From positions 124,001-188,000 of the forward strand of contig JAAEAF010000254.1 in assembly GCA_011037195.1 (NCBI GenBank): a DNA stretch of 64,000 nucleotides. Reading direction: 5' to 3'. The stretch comes from Triatoma infestans (lineage: Eukaryota; Arthropoda; Insecta; Hemiptera; Reduviidae). This document shows positions 29,657-41,470 of this stretch, one piece after another; positions within the stretch are counted from its first letter, which is position 1; each line of letters starts with the position of its first letter. The notes beneath the pieces were generated by a model, which made no database searches, had not been told where the DNA came from, and saw only the letters and a list, made by a program, of their open reading frames with translations. The position numbers and the translations under genes were made by a program.

Positions 29657-31185
29657 GCCTTAATTACTGCCTTTTATTAAACTTGAAATTGAAAAAAACT
29701 CAAAAGGATTTCTTTTATGGCGAATAATTAATAAAATTCACTAAGAAGAAAAAAATAGGTTACAATTTATTCTAAAACAAACACAGTGAATGATATACCA
29801 ATTGATAAATATGTACAATACAAACTAATAAAAAAACCCAAAATAATAATAAAATAATAATAGTAATTAATAAATAAAAAAATTATATTAGACAACAGAA
29901 ACTAAACTATTAATATAACATAAAAGGGAAAAACTACAATTAAAATTAACATAACTGGCCTCTTCTATCTGCCCTAACTATGTACATTAACCAACTTATT
30001 TCTCAAAATAAAACAAAAAACTGAAATTCTTCTAAAGAAAATATTATAAACTAAACAGGAAATAGTATTATTTCGAACTTATTTCATAAGGCCATAAAAA
30101 AAATTGAAATTCCTTCAAAGATAATTTTATGATAAACTAAACCTACAAAAATAATTATTACTTCTGTTAAAACCAAAAAACATAAGAGAGAGAGCGCAAA
30201 GGAGGAAACAAAAATTACTAAAATTATCAAACTTTAGTAATTTTTTGTAAAGTTGTAGACCACAGTAAAACCACTCCAGTCCGAAACAGTTCAGTAAACT
30301 CGCATCTTGTTTTCCGAGCTATTTATATAGTTAATTAATTAACTTATTAATTTTTCCGTGGTATTTCGTTGTTTTGTTTTTTTTTTTGTTTAATGAAAGA
30401 AAACTTACGGGTGCACACTAGTTATTTCCATAAGGTCAGCTATCTGTAAAAACGTGGCTCCCAGCACCAATTCTCTTTGCTCTGGCTGTTGATCCCCTTT
30501 CGGGTATGGTCCAACTCCTTAAAGTCTTGTTGGCCCCCCTGTCAAGCCGGAAAACCAGAAAAAAAATCCGAGCAATGTCGTGTATAGAATTGGGCTCTTT
30601 CGCTTCTTGCCACTACTATTAGCCGACTGCTGGAATTCTCTCGTTGTTGAACTTTGCCTCATAGACATATGAACATGTGAGATGTATATGTGAAGTACAT
30701 AAACACTCTCCTCTTTCATTCATTACTATTGTAATACTTCTCTTATGCAGTCTTTCTGTCTGTGCTCTCTTAAATTGATTTTTACTTTCTTTTCTATTAT
30801 GCATAATCTATTCATCTTCCTCTTTCTTTCCCCATTCTTTTCATTTTTTTCTCTTTTTTATTTTTTTTTTTAACTAAATTTTATCCAAAATTACTTAAAC
30901 TAAAATAATTAATCAAGCCAGAATAATAAAAAACAAACTATTTTTTTACTTTTGAAGGAAACAAAAAGAGATCTAAAAAAAGTGCTTGTTAATAACGGTC
31001 TCCGTTATAACATGCAGATCACTGTATTATATCAAGAGAGGAACACTCAAAATTATTCCTTTGCATAACATTATGTAAAAAAGGCCTTGTATTTTGGAGA
31101 ATATTTAAATTTAAATCTGCATTAAAAAAGTTCGCGTCTTGTTTATAATAAAGCAAACAGCTGATTATGTAGGTAGTAAAACCAT
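29655..31185. other. AT-rich spacer
   Basis: Long A- and T-rich stretch with no recognised protein motif. The segment 30400-30560 is less AT-rich (GGCTCCCAGCACC, TTGGCCCCCCTGTC) and could be part of an unknown element, but I cannot place it. Confidence 0.4.
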
Positions 31186-31189
31186 ATAT

Positions 31190-31870
31190 TATACTGAAGT
31201 GTTACTTTAGAGGAAAGCATGACGCTTTCTGTAAAGCTGTCCCCTCAAAACCCACAAAAACTCCATTTTTTTGGAAAATGTTTCAAATAAAAGTGATGAA
31301 GGTATTTATGAAAAAAATATTTAATAAAGTCGCAGTTCCGGTTGAAGGATCTTATCCGAAATCTATGTGTCTGATGCGGTTATAGTACCTAAACGGAATA
31401 TCAAATTGCGAATTTTCGTTTTTGAGATATCCTGTTAAAACACGCACATACACACACACACACACACACTACACACACACACATTAGACCATTCGCTAAA
31501 TACATCTTAACTTTCTCCCACTGCTAGTAATAGTAAGTATTGCGATCGTGCTAAACTTTCAAAATTGAGTATCAGTAAATACATGTTCTGGGGTCCCTTG
31601 AATACGAAATATGTTTGTAGCGACTGGTCTGTGTGTGTGTTAACAGAATATCTCAAAAACGAAAATGAGCTCAAACTTAGTATTCCGTTTAGATCACCGC
31701 ATCAGATACGGAGATTTAGGGTAAAATCCATCAAACCGGAAGTGCCACTTTACTGAGTGTTTTAGTGAAAACAGTTGTGATGTTTTTTCTAAACTTAAAA
31801 TGCTTATTACATAGGTAACATATCATTTGATTGGAAACATTTTTCCAAAAAAACTGTCTGGGGGGGGTAT
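31190..31870. repeat. Two family X copies in opposite orientation
   Basis: 31190-31495 reads in plus orientation: AGAGGAAAGCATGACG, TGGAAAATGTTTCAAATAAA, AGTTCCGGTTGAAGGATCTT, AAACGGAATATCAAATTGCG, then a (CA)n run. 31505-31870 is a minus copy from its end part (GTAAGTATTGCGATCGTGC) back to the AAATAAAAG-like position. The plus copy lacks the end part and the minus copy is nearly full length. The variable central position is unexpanded here. Confidence 0.8.
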
Positions 31871-32074
31871 TGGGAGTTAGTTAGCTTAAATTTAATTGAC
31901 TACGTGGTGTTTAGCAGAGGGGGCCCACAATGTCCGCTCAGATCTAATCTCTATAACCTTTATCTACGCCCAGGCCAACTGAAGTTTGTAAACATTGTAG
32001 TTTTAAAGATTCTTTCTTTTAATTACTTTGTATTGTTTGGAATAAGAGAAAGTCGTATGACACACCAAATGTTT

Positions 32075-32180
32075 TCTTATTCAGGGCATCCCAAAACATG
32101 TATTTCGATTTCGAAACTCTGGCACGATCGCAATCCTTCCTCTTGCTGGGAGCAAAAGAAAGTAAAAATTAAAAGGAAAA
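32075..32180 (+). repeat. Family X end fragment
   Basis: CCCAAAACATGTATTTCGAT, then CTGGCACGATCGCAATCCTT and GGGAGCAAAAGAAAGTAAAA. This is the end part of family X without the core. Confidence 0.7.
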
Positions 32181-32465
32181 AAGAAATTGAATGTATTAGA
32201 TAAGCTAATGTATCGATCTAAAAGTAATCGAAAAGGGTAATCTAATTAGTGTGGTCAATGGAAGGATGGTAGTTGGCAGTCGTGTCCGCCATGTTTGTCC
32301 ACGATAACTCACTGATATACCCATTTCTTCAATTTATAAAAAACTAATTTCTTATTACTTCATTACAAGAACTTTGGGTTAGCGGATTGTTTTATCTCCT
32401 TATAGTTTAGAAAATGTATTCCAAGTTTGTAAGATAGTTTCAAAAAATAAAGAAAATTTGTAATA

Positions 32466-32632
32466 GTCGATCGCAGAAAATCCTACGATGACAATGCCAA
32501 TAATTTGTGGCTAACTGCAGAAAAGGAGTATGTGAGATTCCAGAGTGATTATCTCTACAGGTCTTGCACTACTCTACAAGATGGCATTAAAGAGTATTGG
32601 GAATTATACTTGACTGCCAACATGTTCAACTA
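32466..32632 (+). CDS. Possible terminal exon of an unknown host gene
   Basis: An open stretch of about 55 codons ends at TAG (32630-32632). It reads SYDDNANNLWLTAEKEYVRF, QSDYLYRSCTTLQDGIKEYW and ELYLTANMFN, which looks protein-like (balanced aromatic, charged and polar residues) in a region otherwise full of stops. It has no ATG at its start, so it would be a 3' exon. AG dinucleotides at about 32466 and 32473 could be splice acceptors. Only a weak pyrimidine tract precedes them. An AATAAA-type signal lies near 32752. I do not recognise the family, and a decayed transposon piece is the alternative. Confidence 0.4.
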
Positions 32633-32639
32633 GAATATA

Positions 32640-33020
32640 TTTTTTATGTATATATATGTTTTATGGCGTTTTGCTGGGGTCTTTGGCCATACCTAGAAAT
32701 TGTTTATCTATGTGTTATGTAATGTTTATTTAAAAAATCCTAAGGTTTAAATAATAAAAATTACTTATTGATTTAAATATGGTCGGTTTTTAATTACAGA
32801 TTAATTGTTAATATTTATTATTGTGGATCGGTGGGGGGAGGGGAGAGCTGATATTATTTCAAGTAATATTTAAAATAACAGTTACTTTATGCAGTTATTC
32901 CCTTCAATTATCTGAAATAATTTATTTTAGAACATATTATTTCCAATATTAGACGAAATGACTTGGTTCTTTTATTGTCTGAAATAACATAATGAGAATA
33001 TCATTTTTGTCTGGACCTAC
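32640..33020. other. AT-rich sequence
   Basis: No gene or recognised repeat. It may include the 3' untranslated region of the possible exon at 32466-32632. Confidence 0.4.
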
Positions 33021-33021
33021 A

Positions 33022-33039
33022 TATGTATGTATGTATGTA

Positions 33040-33076
<37 letters not shown>
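33022..33076. repeat. (ATGT)n and (GT)n microsatellite
   Basis: Five or more TATG units run into an uninterrupted GT run of about 15 units. Confidence 0.95.
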
Positions 33077-33078
<2 letters not shown>

Positions 33079-33790
33079 CTGCATATGATATATCAACTAC
33101 ATATGAACCTACTATGTAATGTAATTTGTGCGGTACAGCACACTTGCAGCACTCTCAATAAAAAAATGATTTCTAATACTACTTATAATAATGAAAGATT
33201 CTCTGGACCGTTCTCAATATGATAGAAGAGAATAGTGGAGCTTGGGTCTTAAAAAATAAAAAAAGTAAAAACTACAATTTTGCCAATATACTGTCTTCAT
33301 CAAGGCATAAAAGAAAAATATAATAATGTTTAAAATATGTCTCATTTTACTACAAACTATGCTGATCTGTTGTATTGTGTTTCCACTTATTAGTTGGTTT
33401 ATTAAATTGTTCAGTCTTAAGTTGTTATATTCAATGCTATGTTAAATTCAGGGTTCAATGTTGAGTATATGTTCCAAATATTACTGTATTTTTCTTTCAC
33501 GCCTTGAAAAATACAATCAATCAGTATTTATAATTTCTAACAATAATTTATTTCAAATAAGTGCACTGAAATATATTATCTTAAAGCGGTTATTTCTAAT
33601 AACTCTATTGAAAGAATTATTTCAAATAATATTTGACCAATTCTGGTAGGGGGGGCAGGACAGACGATAATGTGTATCAGAGTTCACATCTGCCAGCAAT
33701 CAGTGTTCACTCAGATCACAACATTTCTATGTATGTCACATGTCCGACAACTCTGCACACTCAAGGTAGGCTATTTAGAATTCTTTATCA

Positions 33791-34000
33791 TTACAATATA
33801 TATAATAAGATCTGGTTATAATCTGGTTTAGTAAACTGAATAAATAATTTGCTCTGAAAATGTTGACGTGAAATACAAAGATGCAACGGCAAGTTTGCAT
33901 CCGTATTCACACATTGATAACACAAATCTGTTCTCTTATTATCTCGACGTTTTTTGCAGACAATGCAATTTGTACGCAATGCCATTCTCGCGCGCCTCAT
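33791..34000 (-). pseudogene. Possible piggyBac-type C-terminal zinc-ribbon fragment
   Basis: The 69-codon frame contains CIVCKKRRDNKRTDLCYQC, then LPLHLCISRQHF. The spacing CxxC...TxxxCxxC...LC...HF resembles the cysteine-rich end of piggyBac-like transposases. I see no catalytic domain upstream on the minus strand, so at best this is an isolated remnant. A different small zinc-binding protein is possible. Confidence 0.35.
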
Positions 34001-35370
34001 ACGTACATATGGTAGTATTAAATGGTCTAATTTTTAACCTTTTATATACTTTGATATAATTTTATGATTAATAAATTATATGAAAAAAGTTTGTCTCTAA
34101 ATAACTAGGCCGACATTTTTAAAAATAATTTAGTCATCATAGTTAAGTAGGGGAAGTTGTAAGTTGGATTGTGTTCGTTTCAATGTTGTATGCATTAGGA
34201 AGTAGGGGCTCCTCCAGCCATACTTCAGTCCACTTATTAATCCTCTCCTAATTAGAGAAAAATCTAATTAGTCGTATTCACGTCCACTTCTCTCGCCCCA
34301 ATTCCCACACTTCCAAATGACAACTTTTCCCCAATCTTAGAAACTTTACTGTTGTTTGTTGTCCTTAATATTTATAAATGATAGCTACGTAAGGTATGGT
34401 CCACCTTAGAGGGATGCAAGGCAGCAGCTCGCAGCAACCCCCACGAAAACTGAAAAACCTATTTAAAAATAGCTCTCTTTATATTTATTTTGTCCGAGAT
34501 TGACTAAAACCTTCGTTTTGGCTCCAGATATGATTTCCAACCATATTAACAACATAATTTTCTGCAATTTCTTTCTTCTTTGAATGGATACACTGACAGT
34601 TAACAACCATTCTTAAAAAAATATCTCCGTACTCTGAGACTCATCTTTTTCGTACTTGTGATGAAAATTCGATTTGAAAAAATCTGGCATGTTGTCAATA
34701 CAATTGCTCTAATAGCAGCAATAAGAGAAAGTAAGAAGATAGCGTTGACGGGGAACAGGAAGTGTTACCCAGTCCTTTCATCACTCGTCTATCCCCACCC
34801 TTCATAGATTGCTTGTTTACAATCTCCTCTCAGCATTTTTTTTCTTATGTTCTCTTGAATTTGTTGAACAAATTAACTAATTCAAAAAAATAAATAATTA
34901 AAAAATAATTTTTCTAAACGAAAAGTATTTCACTTTTCTTAATACGTTCATATCAGATTTTCGAAATTACTTGTTTTGAGGCCCCAAGTGCGACAAATGA
35001 GTTTGAGAAATGTCTCTCAGCTATAACACCTGTGATAATATCGCTCAAAAAAATAAATATAATAACAATTTTAACAAAACGGAGGATAAAACTGACTTTT
35101 TACAAGTCAGGACTGTCAACAGTGGTTGGCAAATATCGTATCGTAAGAAATGAAATGAACATATTTCTCAACGCTAAACCATATCGCCAGCCTAATAATA
35201 AATACAGGAAGAAAATCTGGTGTGTAACATCCGTATATGCTTTCACTTAGTAACTTCTCAAACTTTCTTAAAAGTAGGCATTTTTATAAAAAATTATGTT
35301 CTCCTAAGTACCAACGGGGGGACCATGACTATGTTTCCGAGGCCATTTTCATGAAAACACTTCTGACCCC
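34001..35370. other. Spacer, nothing firmly recognised
   Basis: AT-rich with short open frames only. No shared repeat was seen except that 35330-35370 leads into the Penelope-like terminus. Confidence 0.4.
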
Positions 35371-35440
35371 GATTCTGAAGAAACATGGGCGAAACGTCGG
35401 TTATAGCAAACCACTGACGCGGTCTCAACCCGGAAACTCA
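35371..35440 (+). mobile_element. Penelope-like terminus fragment, hammerhead-like
   Basis: CTGAAGA (35375-35381) is followed by a shortened loop region, then GAAAC (35391-35395), GTC and GCAAACCACTGACGCGG. The last phrase also occurs in the copies at 43595-43665 and 43770-43790. Stem II appears deleted, so the motif cannot fold as a hammerhead. Confidence 0.6.
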
Positions 35441-35484
35441 AGTGTATGTTAACTGCTGTCGATCTCCCAACAACTCCCCTAGAA

Positions 35485-35915
35485 TCTAGTTTACCCGCAA
35501 AAATGTTTCAGGCAAAAGTGGATAGTTTTGTATCTTTACAGTTAGCATTCAAAGTTTAAAGGAAACCATCTTTTCGAGAAAATTCCAAAAATCTCAGAAA
35601 CTTTACTACCGAAACTGTAAAGATCCATTTTCATTTAACAGTATGAATTTTATGAATTGATTTAGTAACCCTCAATATTATACATGTACATGGAGAACCG
35701 GATATTATACTGAAGCGGCACTTTTAGAGGAAAGCTTAACGATGCTGCTACCTTAACTTGAGGCACTACCTCAACAATCGATTTTCCTGAAAAAGTTTAA
35801 AATAAAAGTGATAGGTATTCACGTGTATAGACAAAATGAAGTTGGACAAATTTTCAACAAAATTACGAATAAATGAAAACAAATCTTCAGGCAACTTCCG
35901 GCACACACACACAAC
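35485..35915 (+). repeat. Family X fragments
   Basis: Two partial plus copies. The first (35490-35640) has CAGGCAAAAGTGGATAG and AGTTTAAAGGAAACC. The second (35690-35915) has ATTATACTGAAGCGGCACTT, AAAATAAAAGTGATAGGTA and AACTTCCGGCACACACAC. Neither contains a tandem array at the variable position. Confidence 0.7.
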
Positions 35916-36065
35916 TTTCTCTTATTTCTGGTAATGCAGATCTGTGGCACATCCACAACTTTCTCTTATTTCTGGTAATGCAGACCTGTGGCACATCCAC
36001 TACTTTCTCTTATTTCTGGTAATGCAGACCTGTGACACTTCCACAACTTTCTCTTATTCTGTTAT
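35912..36065. repeat. 44-bp tandem repeat, about 3.5 copies
   Basis: CTTTCTCTTATT recurs at 35915, 35959, 36003 and 36047, exactly 44 bases apart. The units contain TTTCTGGTAATGCAGACCTG and differ by a few bases. The unit resembles the reverse complement of the family X end (GTAAGAGAAAG). Confidence 0.9.
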
Positions 36066-36179
36066 TACAGTCAGGTATGTATATAAAATGCAGATTTTCT
36101 ATAAACTTGAGATATTGTTCATTTGTCCCAACAGAAGTGGTGTGGGGGACCTACTAAACCCAAGCAGGTAGAATCTACT

Positions 36180-37435
36180 TCATATATTTGGAATTTAAAG
36201 CAGCAAAACTATTTAAAATCTTTCTTTTTTTAATGTTTCAAATAAAAGTTTTACGTTTATGTGTGTGCACCCAGTATTCCAAGTTTAAAGGAAGCCGTTA
36301 TAGTCAGATTCAAAATAATTTCAAAAAATTCTAAAGTTGCACTTCTGGTTAGCAGTTTTTCAAATTTGGAATTTCTAACAATACTTGTAATATATATTAA
36401 TATTGTGATACAAGTTGAATTGAACTGAAGTGGTACTTTAGAGGGAAACATTACTTTACTGATTTCTTAGAAACCGCAAAAATAAATTTCCTCGGGAAAA
36501 TATTTCAAATAAAAGTGATAGGCACTTGTATATTTAGATAGTATACGGCACTTGTATATTTGGATGGTATACGGCACTTGTATATTTGGATGGTATACGG
36601 CACTTGTATATTTGGATGGTATACGGCACTTGTATATTTGGATGGTATACGGCACTTGTATATTTGGATGGTATACGGCACTTGTATATTTGGATGGTAT
36701 ACGGCACTTGTATATTTGGATAGTATACGGCACTTGTATATTTGGATGGTATACGGCACTTGTATATTTAGATAGTATACGGCACTTGTATATTTGGATG
36801 GTATACGGCACTTGTATATTTGGATGGTATACGGCACTTGTATATTTGGATGGTATACGGCACTTGTATATTTGGATGGTATACGGCACTTGTATATTTG
36901 GATGGTATACGGCACTTGTATATTTGGATGGTATACGGCACTTGTATATTTAGATAGTATACGGCACTTGTATATTTGGATGGTATACGGCACTTGTATA
37001 TTTAGATAGTATACGGCACTTGTATATTTAGATAGTATACGGCACTTGTATATTTGGATGGTATACGGCACTTGTATATTTGGATGGTATACGGCACTTG
37101 TATATTTAGATAGTACACCAAGTTTAAAGAAAATTGTTGGAGCCGTGTTTGAGAAAATTGCAAAAACTACAAAAAAAAACAACAGTAAAGTCGCACTTCC
37201 GGTTGATGGATTTTTCTCGAAAACTTGGTTCAGATGCGATGATAACACCTACACGGAATACCATGTTTGAGCTTCTTGCGATTTTTCGTTTTTCAGATAT
37301 TTTGTTCATTCACACACACACAGCCTATTCGCTGTCATTCAAACAAGTTAAAACATTTCGGTGAATACTCAATTTCGAAAAGTTGGCTCGATCGCAATAC
37401 TTCCTTAACCAGGAGCAAGAGAAAGTAAACATATA
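36180..37435 (+). repeat. Family X copies around the large 26-bp array
   Basis: 36180-36400 is one partial copy, which runs into a second one. The second has its 5' part (GTGGTACTTTAGAGGGAAAC, GGGAAAATATTTCAAATAAA) up to AAGTGATAGG at 36520, then the tandem array. It resumes at 37117 with CACCAAGTTTAAAGAAAA, CGCACTTCCGGTTGATGG, ACACGGAATACCATGTTTGA and a CA run, and ends with CTCGATCGCAATACTTCCTT and GAGAAAGTAAA at about 37430. This is the most complete copy in the window. Confidence 0.85.
36521..37117. repeat. 26-bp minisatellite, about 23 copies
   Basis: The phrase CACTTGTATATTT recurs every 26 bases from 36523 to 37095. Two main unit types alternate irregularly: AGATAG (copies 1, 10, 17, 19, 20 and 23) and GGATGG (most others). 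One mixed GGATAG unit is copy 8. The array sits at a fixed place inside a family X copy. Flanking copies elsewhere have a single or no unit at that place. Because 26 is not a multiple of 3 and the unit has few stops, long spurious open frames run through it on both strands. Confidence 0.97.
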
Positions 37436-37810
37436 AACGAAATACAGAAAAAATGATCAAGTTGAACAATGAAAAATGATGAAAACATAGAGCCTAAACT
37501 TAAATGGCGAACTTGAAAAAAAAGGGATTTGAAGATTGGGAACATAGGGCGTGAGGGACAGGTGCGGGTAAAGAATTCCAGAAGAAAGTAGCTCAGATTC
37601 GAACCATGTATTATATGCAAGCGGAATGTAAAGGTCAGCGGGGAAAGAAACATATGACGGGAGAGCACAGAGGATTTGAACTGAAGGAGGAGATGTGGAG
37701 GTCTTTGGAACTTGAGGTTAGAAAAGGAAGCCTCCGAGAGAGCAAGGTTATTGAATGTAGGAAGGAGCCAACTTGACTTAGAGTTCGATTGGAAGATATG
37801 AGTAACTCTA
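37436..37810 (-). pseudogene. LINE RT C-terminal remnant
   Basis: On the minus strand, across frames, there is TWFESELLSS and FFWNSLPAPVPHALCSQ, resembling the (R/F)WNSLP phrase near the end of CR1/Jockey-type reverse transcriptases. Stops and frameshifts are frequent. The open frame at 37405-37668 only partly follows this reading. Confidence 0.4.
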
Positions 37811-39635
37811 TGAATTTTATGGTACAGTTTATTTTATTGTATTTATTTATTACACTGCTTATAAAGTCAAACCCTTTAGCAAGGAGTTGGATTTACAAAG
37901 TGAACACAATGTTTGGATAAAGTAAAAATATAAAGCATACAAAAAATAACATTTTATAAGAGTTGGATTCGTATAATTAAACAACTTAAATCTACCAAAA
38001 ACCGTCGTCTGAAGTTGATATTGATATTTAAATATATAATACAACAAATGATGGAAATTACTTACTAGAGAAAAGAACTAAATACATTCTTGTGATAAAA
38101 AGAAGAAAATATTATTATTATTAATAAGAAAGAACCCTATGGCGCAGCAGCCCATGAAGGGCCAATCGGGATTGCAAATAATAATGAATCAACATTCAAA
38201 TAAGTATTTGGTACCATTTATGTAGGTAGATACCTTTTTTAGATAATCAAGGCGTAACTGTATAATAATTCTTTTCTTGTATAAGTTATAATTTGAAACT
38301 AAATACAGTTCACCAGACCTAGTGTTCTTAACTTTCTGTAATTAATATAATTTGAATTTATGAATCGTTAGACAAAAGTTATTTTCTAGGCTTTGAACAA
38401 TTTGTGAAAGTTTGCTTTTAATTATCCTGTACGAAGCTTAGTGCTCCTATATTAGGAATTAGCCGCTAGAATATATGGAACAGTTCATTAAACGTTTATC
38501 TTTATTTTCGAGATCCACAGAGAAATAACCCTAAACCAGACGTCCTTCATCAAAATGGGAGCAAAGGAAGGAGACTAACATTTTGCGGAGTTTGCAGAGG
38601 CAGGAATTGGTGCGAACGATTTACTAATTTGAGGACAAGGACTGACCTGAGGGTTTGAAGATTAATGCAACATTATTCTTTCTAAAAATGTTGCATTATT
38701 GCTCGTCTGGATAGGTAAACCATATGCTCACTCCTCTCTCAGCTTTCCCAACTTCCAACCAACTACAAAATGGTACAAAATTTACTTTTTACAACCATAC
38801 TTAAGTTTACATGGTCTAATCAAATACTGAATACTTTTGAACGTTAAATGGAAACCAGGTTTCATCTCACTACGTAAGATATACATTCAAATTTTCGAAA
38901 ATGAGTTTACACCGAAAACACATGTTTTGCGATCCCAGAGTATGAAAAAATGTTTCTTAACGAATATCTGTTGTTTGTGTATTGCAGAAACATCATTGAA
39001 AAGGGGATATGATAGAAACAGGTCCATGCCAATTACATGGCCATCACAATATTCACAAACAACATAAAAAAACACTATTCATAATTAAAGCAAAAAAAAA
39101 AAAATACAAAATAAAAGGATAACCCAGTTGATGTGTCCTAATTGCACTAAATATTGATGTAAATACGTATGTGAATCCCCCCCCCCCCCAGTATGCTATC
39201 TATTATTTGATAATGATTAATAGTTATTGAAGAATTTATCTACACAAACCCATATATGTTATTATTAGGTCTCGAATTTGTATAATTTTCGTTTATCTAT
39301 TAGAAATCTCGTTGAATATGCAACGTTACTTTGTTCTAACCTGAACCACTAGAAAGTAAAAACTGGTCGTGTATCACCCATACGATCTTCTTTTGCTTTG
39401 ATCATTACAATTCTATAAGTGACAAATTTAGTTCAAGCTGGATTTTTTCCTGAATTTTACTAACTAATATATGACGGTCTTCAAAAACTAAGCGGCAAAG
39501 AATTGTAAATTAAAGAATATCTAAATATAAAAATAAGAGAAATTTCAGTATCATAAGCTGGCATTCCTGTCACCAAACAGCTGTACCATCACTGTTCTGT
39601 ATGTTATTTCTCTAAAACTCATTTACCGATGCTAG
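37811..39635. other. AT-rich spacer with a LINE-tail-like stub
   Basis: Mostly unrecognised. At 38110-38175 an (ATT)n run precedes ACCCTATGGCGCAGCAGCCC and ATGAAGGGCC, which on the minus strand looks like the 3' end of a LINE with a (TAA)n tail. A C-run stands at 39178-39189. Confidence 0.4.
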
Positions 39636-39639
39636 TCCT

Positions 39640-40210
39640 TCAGAAATCAGTACTTTGGAAGAACAATTCATAGTCTGGAAGCATCCTGGGTCTCCAGAGA
39701 GGAAAGAGTTCAACACCAACCATCGGCTGGTTAAGTGTTGCTAACTGTGTTTTGGGATGAGAAAGGTCCAATTTCCTGTCTTTTTTTTTTAAGGAAGGAT
39801 AGTGCTATCTATGGTCAGTATAGAGAGATGCGTGAGTCCTGGAAAAGATATATGATTACGAAGGAAAGGAATAGTTTGGACAACGCTCAAAAAATAATGA
39901 TTAGTTTGGACAACGTCCGTCCGCGTGCTGGCTGGTAACGCTTCAATAGACGCTTTAAACTAAGACAGATTACGCTGGTAAGTTAGGCCATGCCCACTTT
40001 ACAACATTGGTCTTGCAACAACAAAGGGTCATCAATTTGTTGTGGTGGTTGGTTCCAAAGGGTCATCAAGTTTCTTGGCTACGAAGAAATGAAAACAAAT
40101 GTGGTTTTCACTGCAAGAAAAAAGTATTACCAGTGCCAAATAACAGTGGCCAGCAGGAGGAACTGCGTAAATGTATTAGAGAATTATGGTGAAAATATGA
40201 GATTGTGATA
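39640..40210 (+). pseudogene. mariner transposase relic, catalytic and C-terminal part
   Basis: Across frames the plus strand reads FIVWKHPGSPERKEF, LTVFWDEKGPISC, LDNVRPRAGW and RNCVNVLENYGENMRL. These correspond to the mariner phrases with WxHxxSP, LxVFWDxxG, HDNARPH and the final KCVxxxGDYVE. The first histidine of HDNARPH and other key residues are replaced, and the region between is deleted. Mariner moves by cut and paste, but this copy is dead. Confidence 0.75.
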
Positions 40211-40624
40211 TTCGTCGAAATAGTAAATTGTGAGATTCAATATTTATCCTACAATATTAATACTAAGACCATGTATCTCTTTGTTTATAGAATCTCCTTG
40301 TATGTGATCACAATGTACTTGTTAGTATTTAGGACATACCTGAATGTAACCATATGAATGGCACCACATTCTGTCTGTCCCCACCGAAATTGTAACGGCA
40401 ATTTAATTTTAAGTCTAACTTACAAATCCATCTGGAACACCTTTCAAATAAATTTCTCTGGAAAATGTTCGTTAGTCTTGCTATTTCATTCGAACAAATG
40501 CATTCTGAAAACTTAACTTGTTTGTTTACATCATTTTAAGTTGATTATTTGAACTGCTCATTTTCTTTTTTTTTAATTTTGTAGTCTTTTGTTTTATTAA
40601 CGAAAATTTAAGATTCGAAATTCG

Positions 40625-40890
40625 CAAACATAAAATTTATGGTTAACCTCGGATGAAATAGTGGAGAGATCATTGATGCATCGAAAAATGTTTACGGAGA
40701 ACAATCATCGAGTTCCGCAATCGCGGTTTTTTGAGTGGATCAAGCATTTCAAAGAAAACAAGGAGAAAGATCTCAATGATGATAAAGATTCAGGAAGCAT
40801 CAGCATCATGGACCACAAAGACATGTGTTTTAAAGTTCAGGAAATTTTAGACGAGGATAGAGAAGTATCTGTCGCGGAGTAAGGCAGAAA
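40625..40890 (+). pseudogene. mariner/SETMAR-like HTH (N-terminal) fragment
   Basis: The frame 40661-40882 has MFTENNHRVPQSRFFEWIKH, FKENKEKDLNDDKDSGS and EILDEDREVSV, which is the N-terminal helix-turn-helix of mariner-type transposases (HTH_48: ...FEWxxRFKxGRxxxxDDxRSGRPS...DRxxTVxE). It lies 430 bp behind the C-terminal relic at 39640-40210 and in the wrong order, so it belongs to another copy. Confidence 0.65.
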
Positions 40891-40904
40891 GTTAGACATC
40901 TTTT

Positions 40905-41250
40905 AGTATACTAAATATATATATATATTTATATGTATGTATGTATATATAAAGATGTATACAAATATTTAGTATAGTGTACGCAATTTTATCTGTACAT
41001 TTGAATTCTTTCCAAGCTTATAGCGCGATGAGTGCCTAACTTTCCTAAAATAAAAGACATCAAAGGCATAAGATGGGAGTAAATAAACGACGCTAAACTA
41101 ATCTTCTTTGAGGTTGTTTATGTCGAAGCACTTTTTGGAGGAGGTTTGGAAAGGTGACAACATCCAATGCAAAAGTGTTAATAAACTGAAATTTTATTAT
41201 TTATGTTTGCATTTTATTTATTCAGGCTTCATTACTTGGTGACACACCCT
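40905..41250. other. AT-rich sequence with (AT)n and (GTAT)n
   Basis: A TA/TGTA microsatellite lies at about 40914-40950. Nothing else was recognised. Confidence 0.5.
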
Positions 41251-41254
41251 CTTA

Positions 41255-41470
41255 GTAGGTTTTTACATGTAGTTGAAGCATTACAAGTTCAAACTAAATC
41301 TTTTTCAAGAGAATACGAGAAACCCAAAAAACTGTTTCGTATATTGTACTTTCACTTAATCAATTCACTCTTGAAATTCTAGGATGCATTTAATGTAACT
41401 TAATATTTTAAGAGATCAGACACTATAATGAAATGGCAAATTAGGGAAGAAGCTTAATGTACAGCTCCCG
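41255..41470 (+). repeat. Family X fragment, diverged
   Basis: AAGTTCAAACTAAATCTTTTTC, an AAGAGAATACGAGAAA segment and TAATGAAATGGCAAATTAGG resemble the 36280-36470 part of family X in order. Divergence is high. Confidence 0.4.

Noticed and set aside
33280..33310. Further Penelope-like motif (TTGATGAAGACAG on the minus strand)
   Set aside because: The GAAAC part is not preserved and no flanking similarity supports it.
36521..37117. CRISPR-like appearance of the regular 26-bp repeats
   Set aside because: There are no unique spacers between units, and the setting is a eukaryotic transposon landscape.
36505..37248. Long open frames (up to 247 codons) through the tandem array, on both strands
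   Set aside because: A 26-bp unit without stops gives a repeating 26-residue pattern in every frame. The frames are a by-product of the minisatellite and match no protein.
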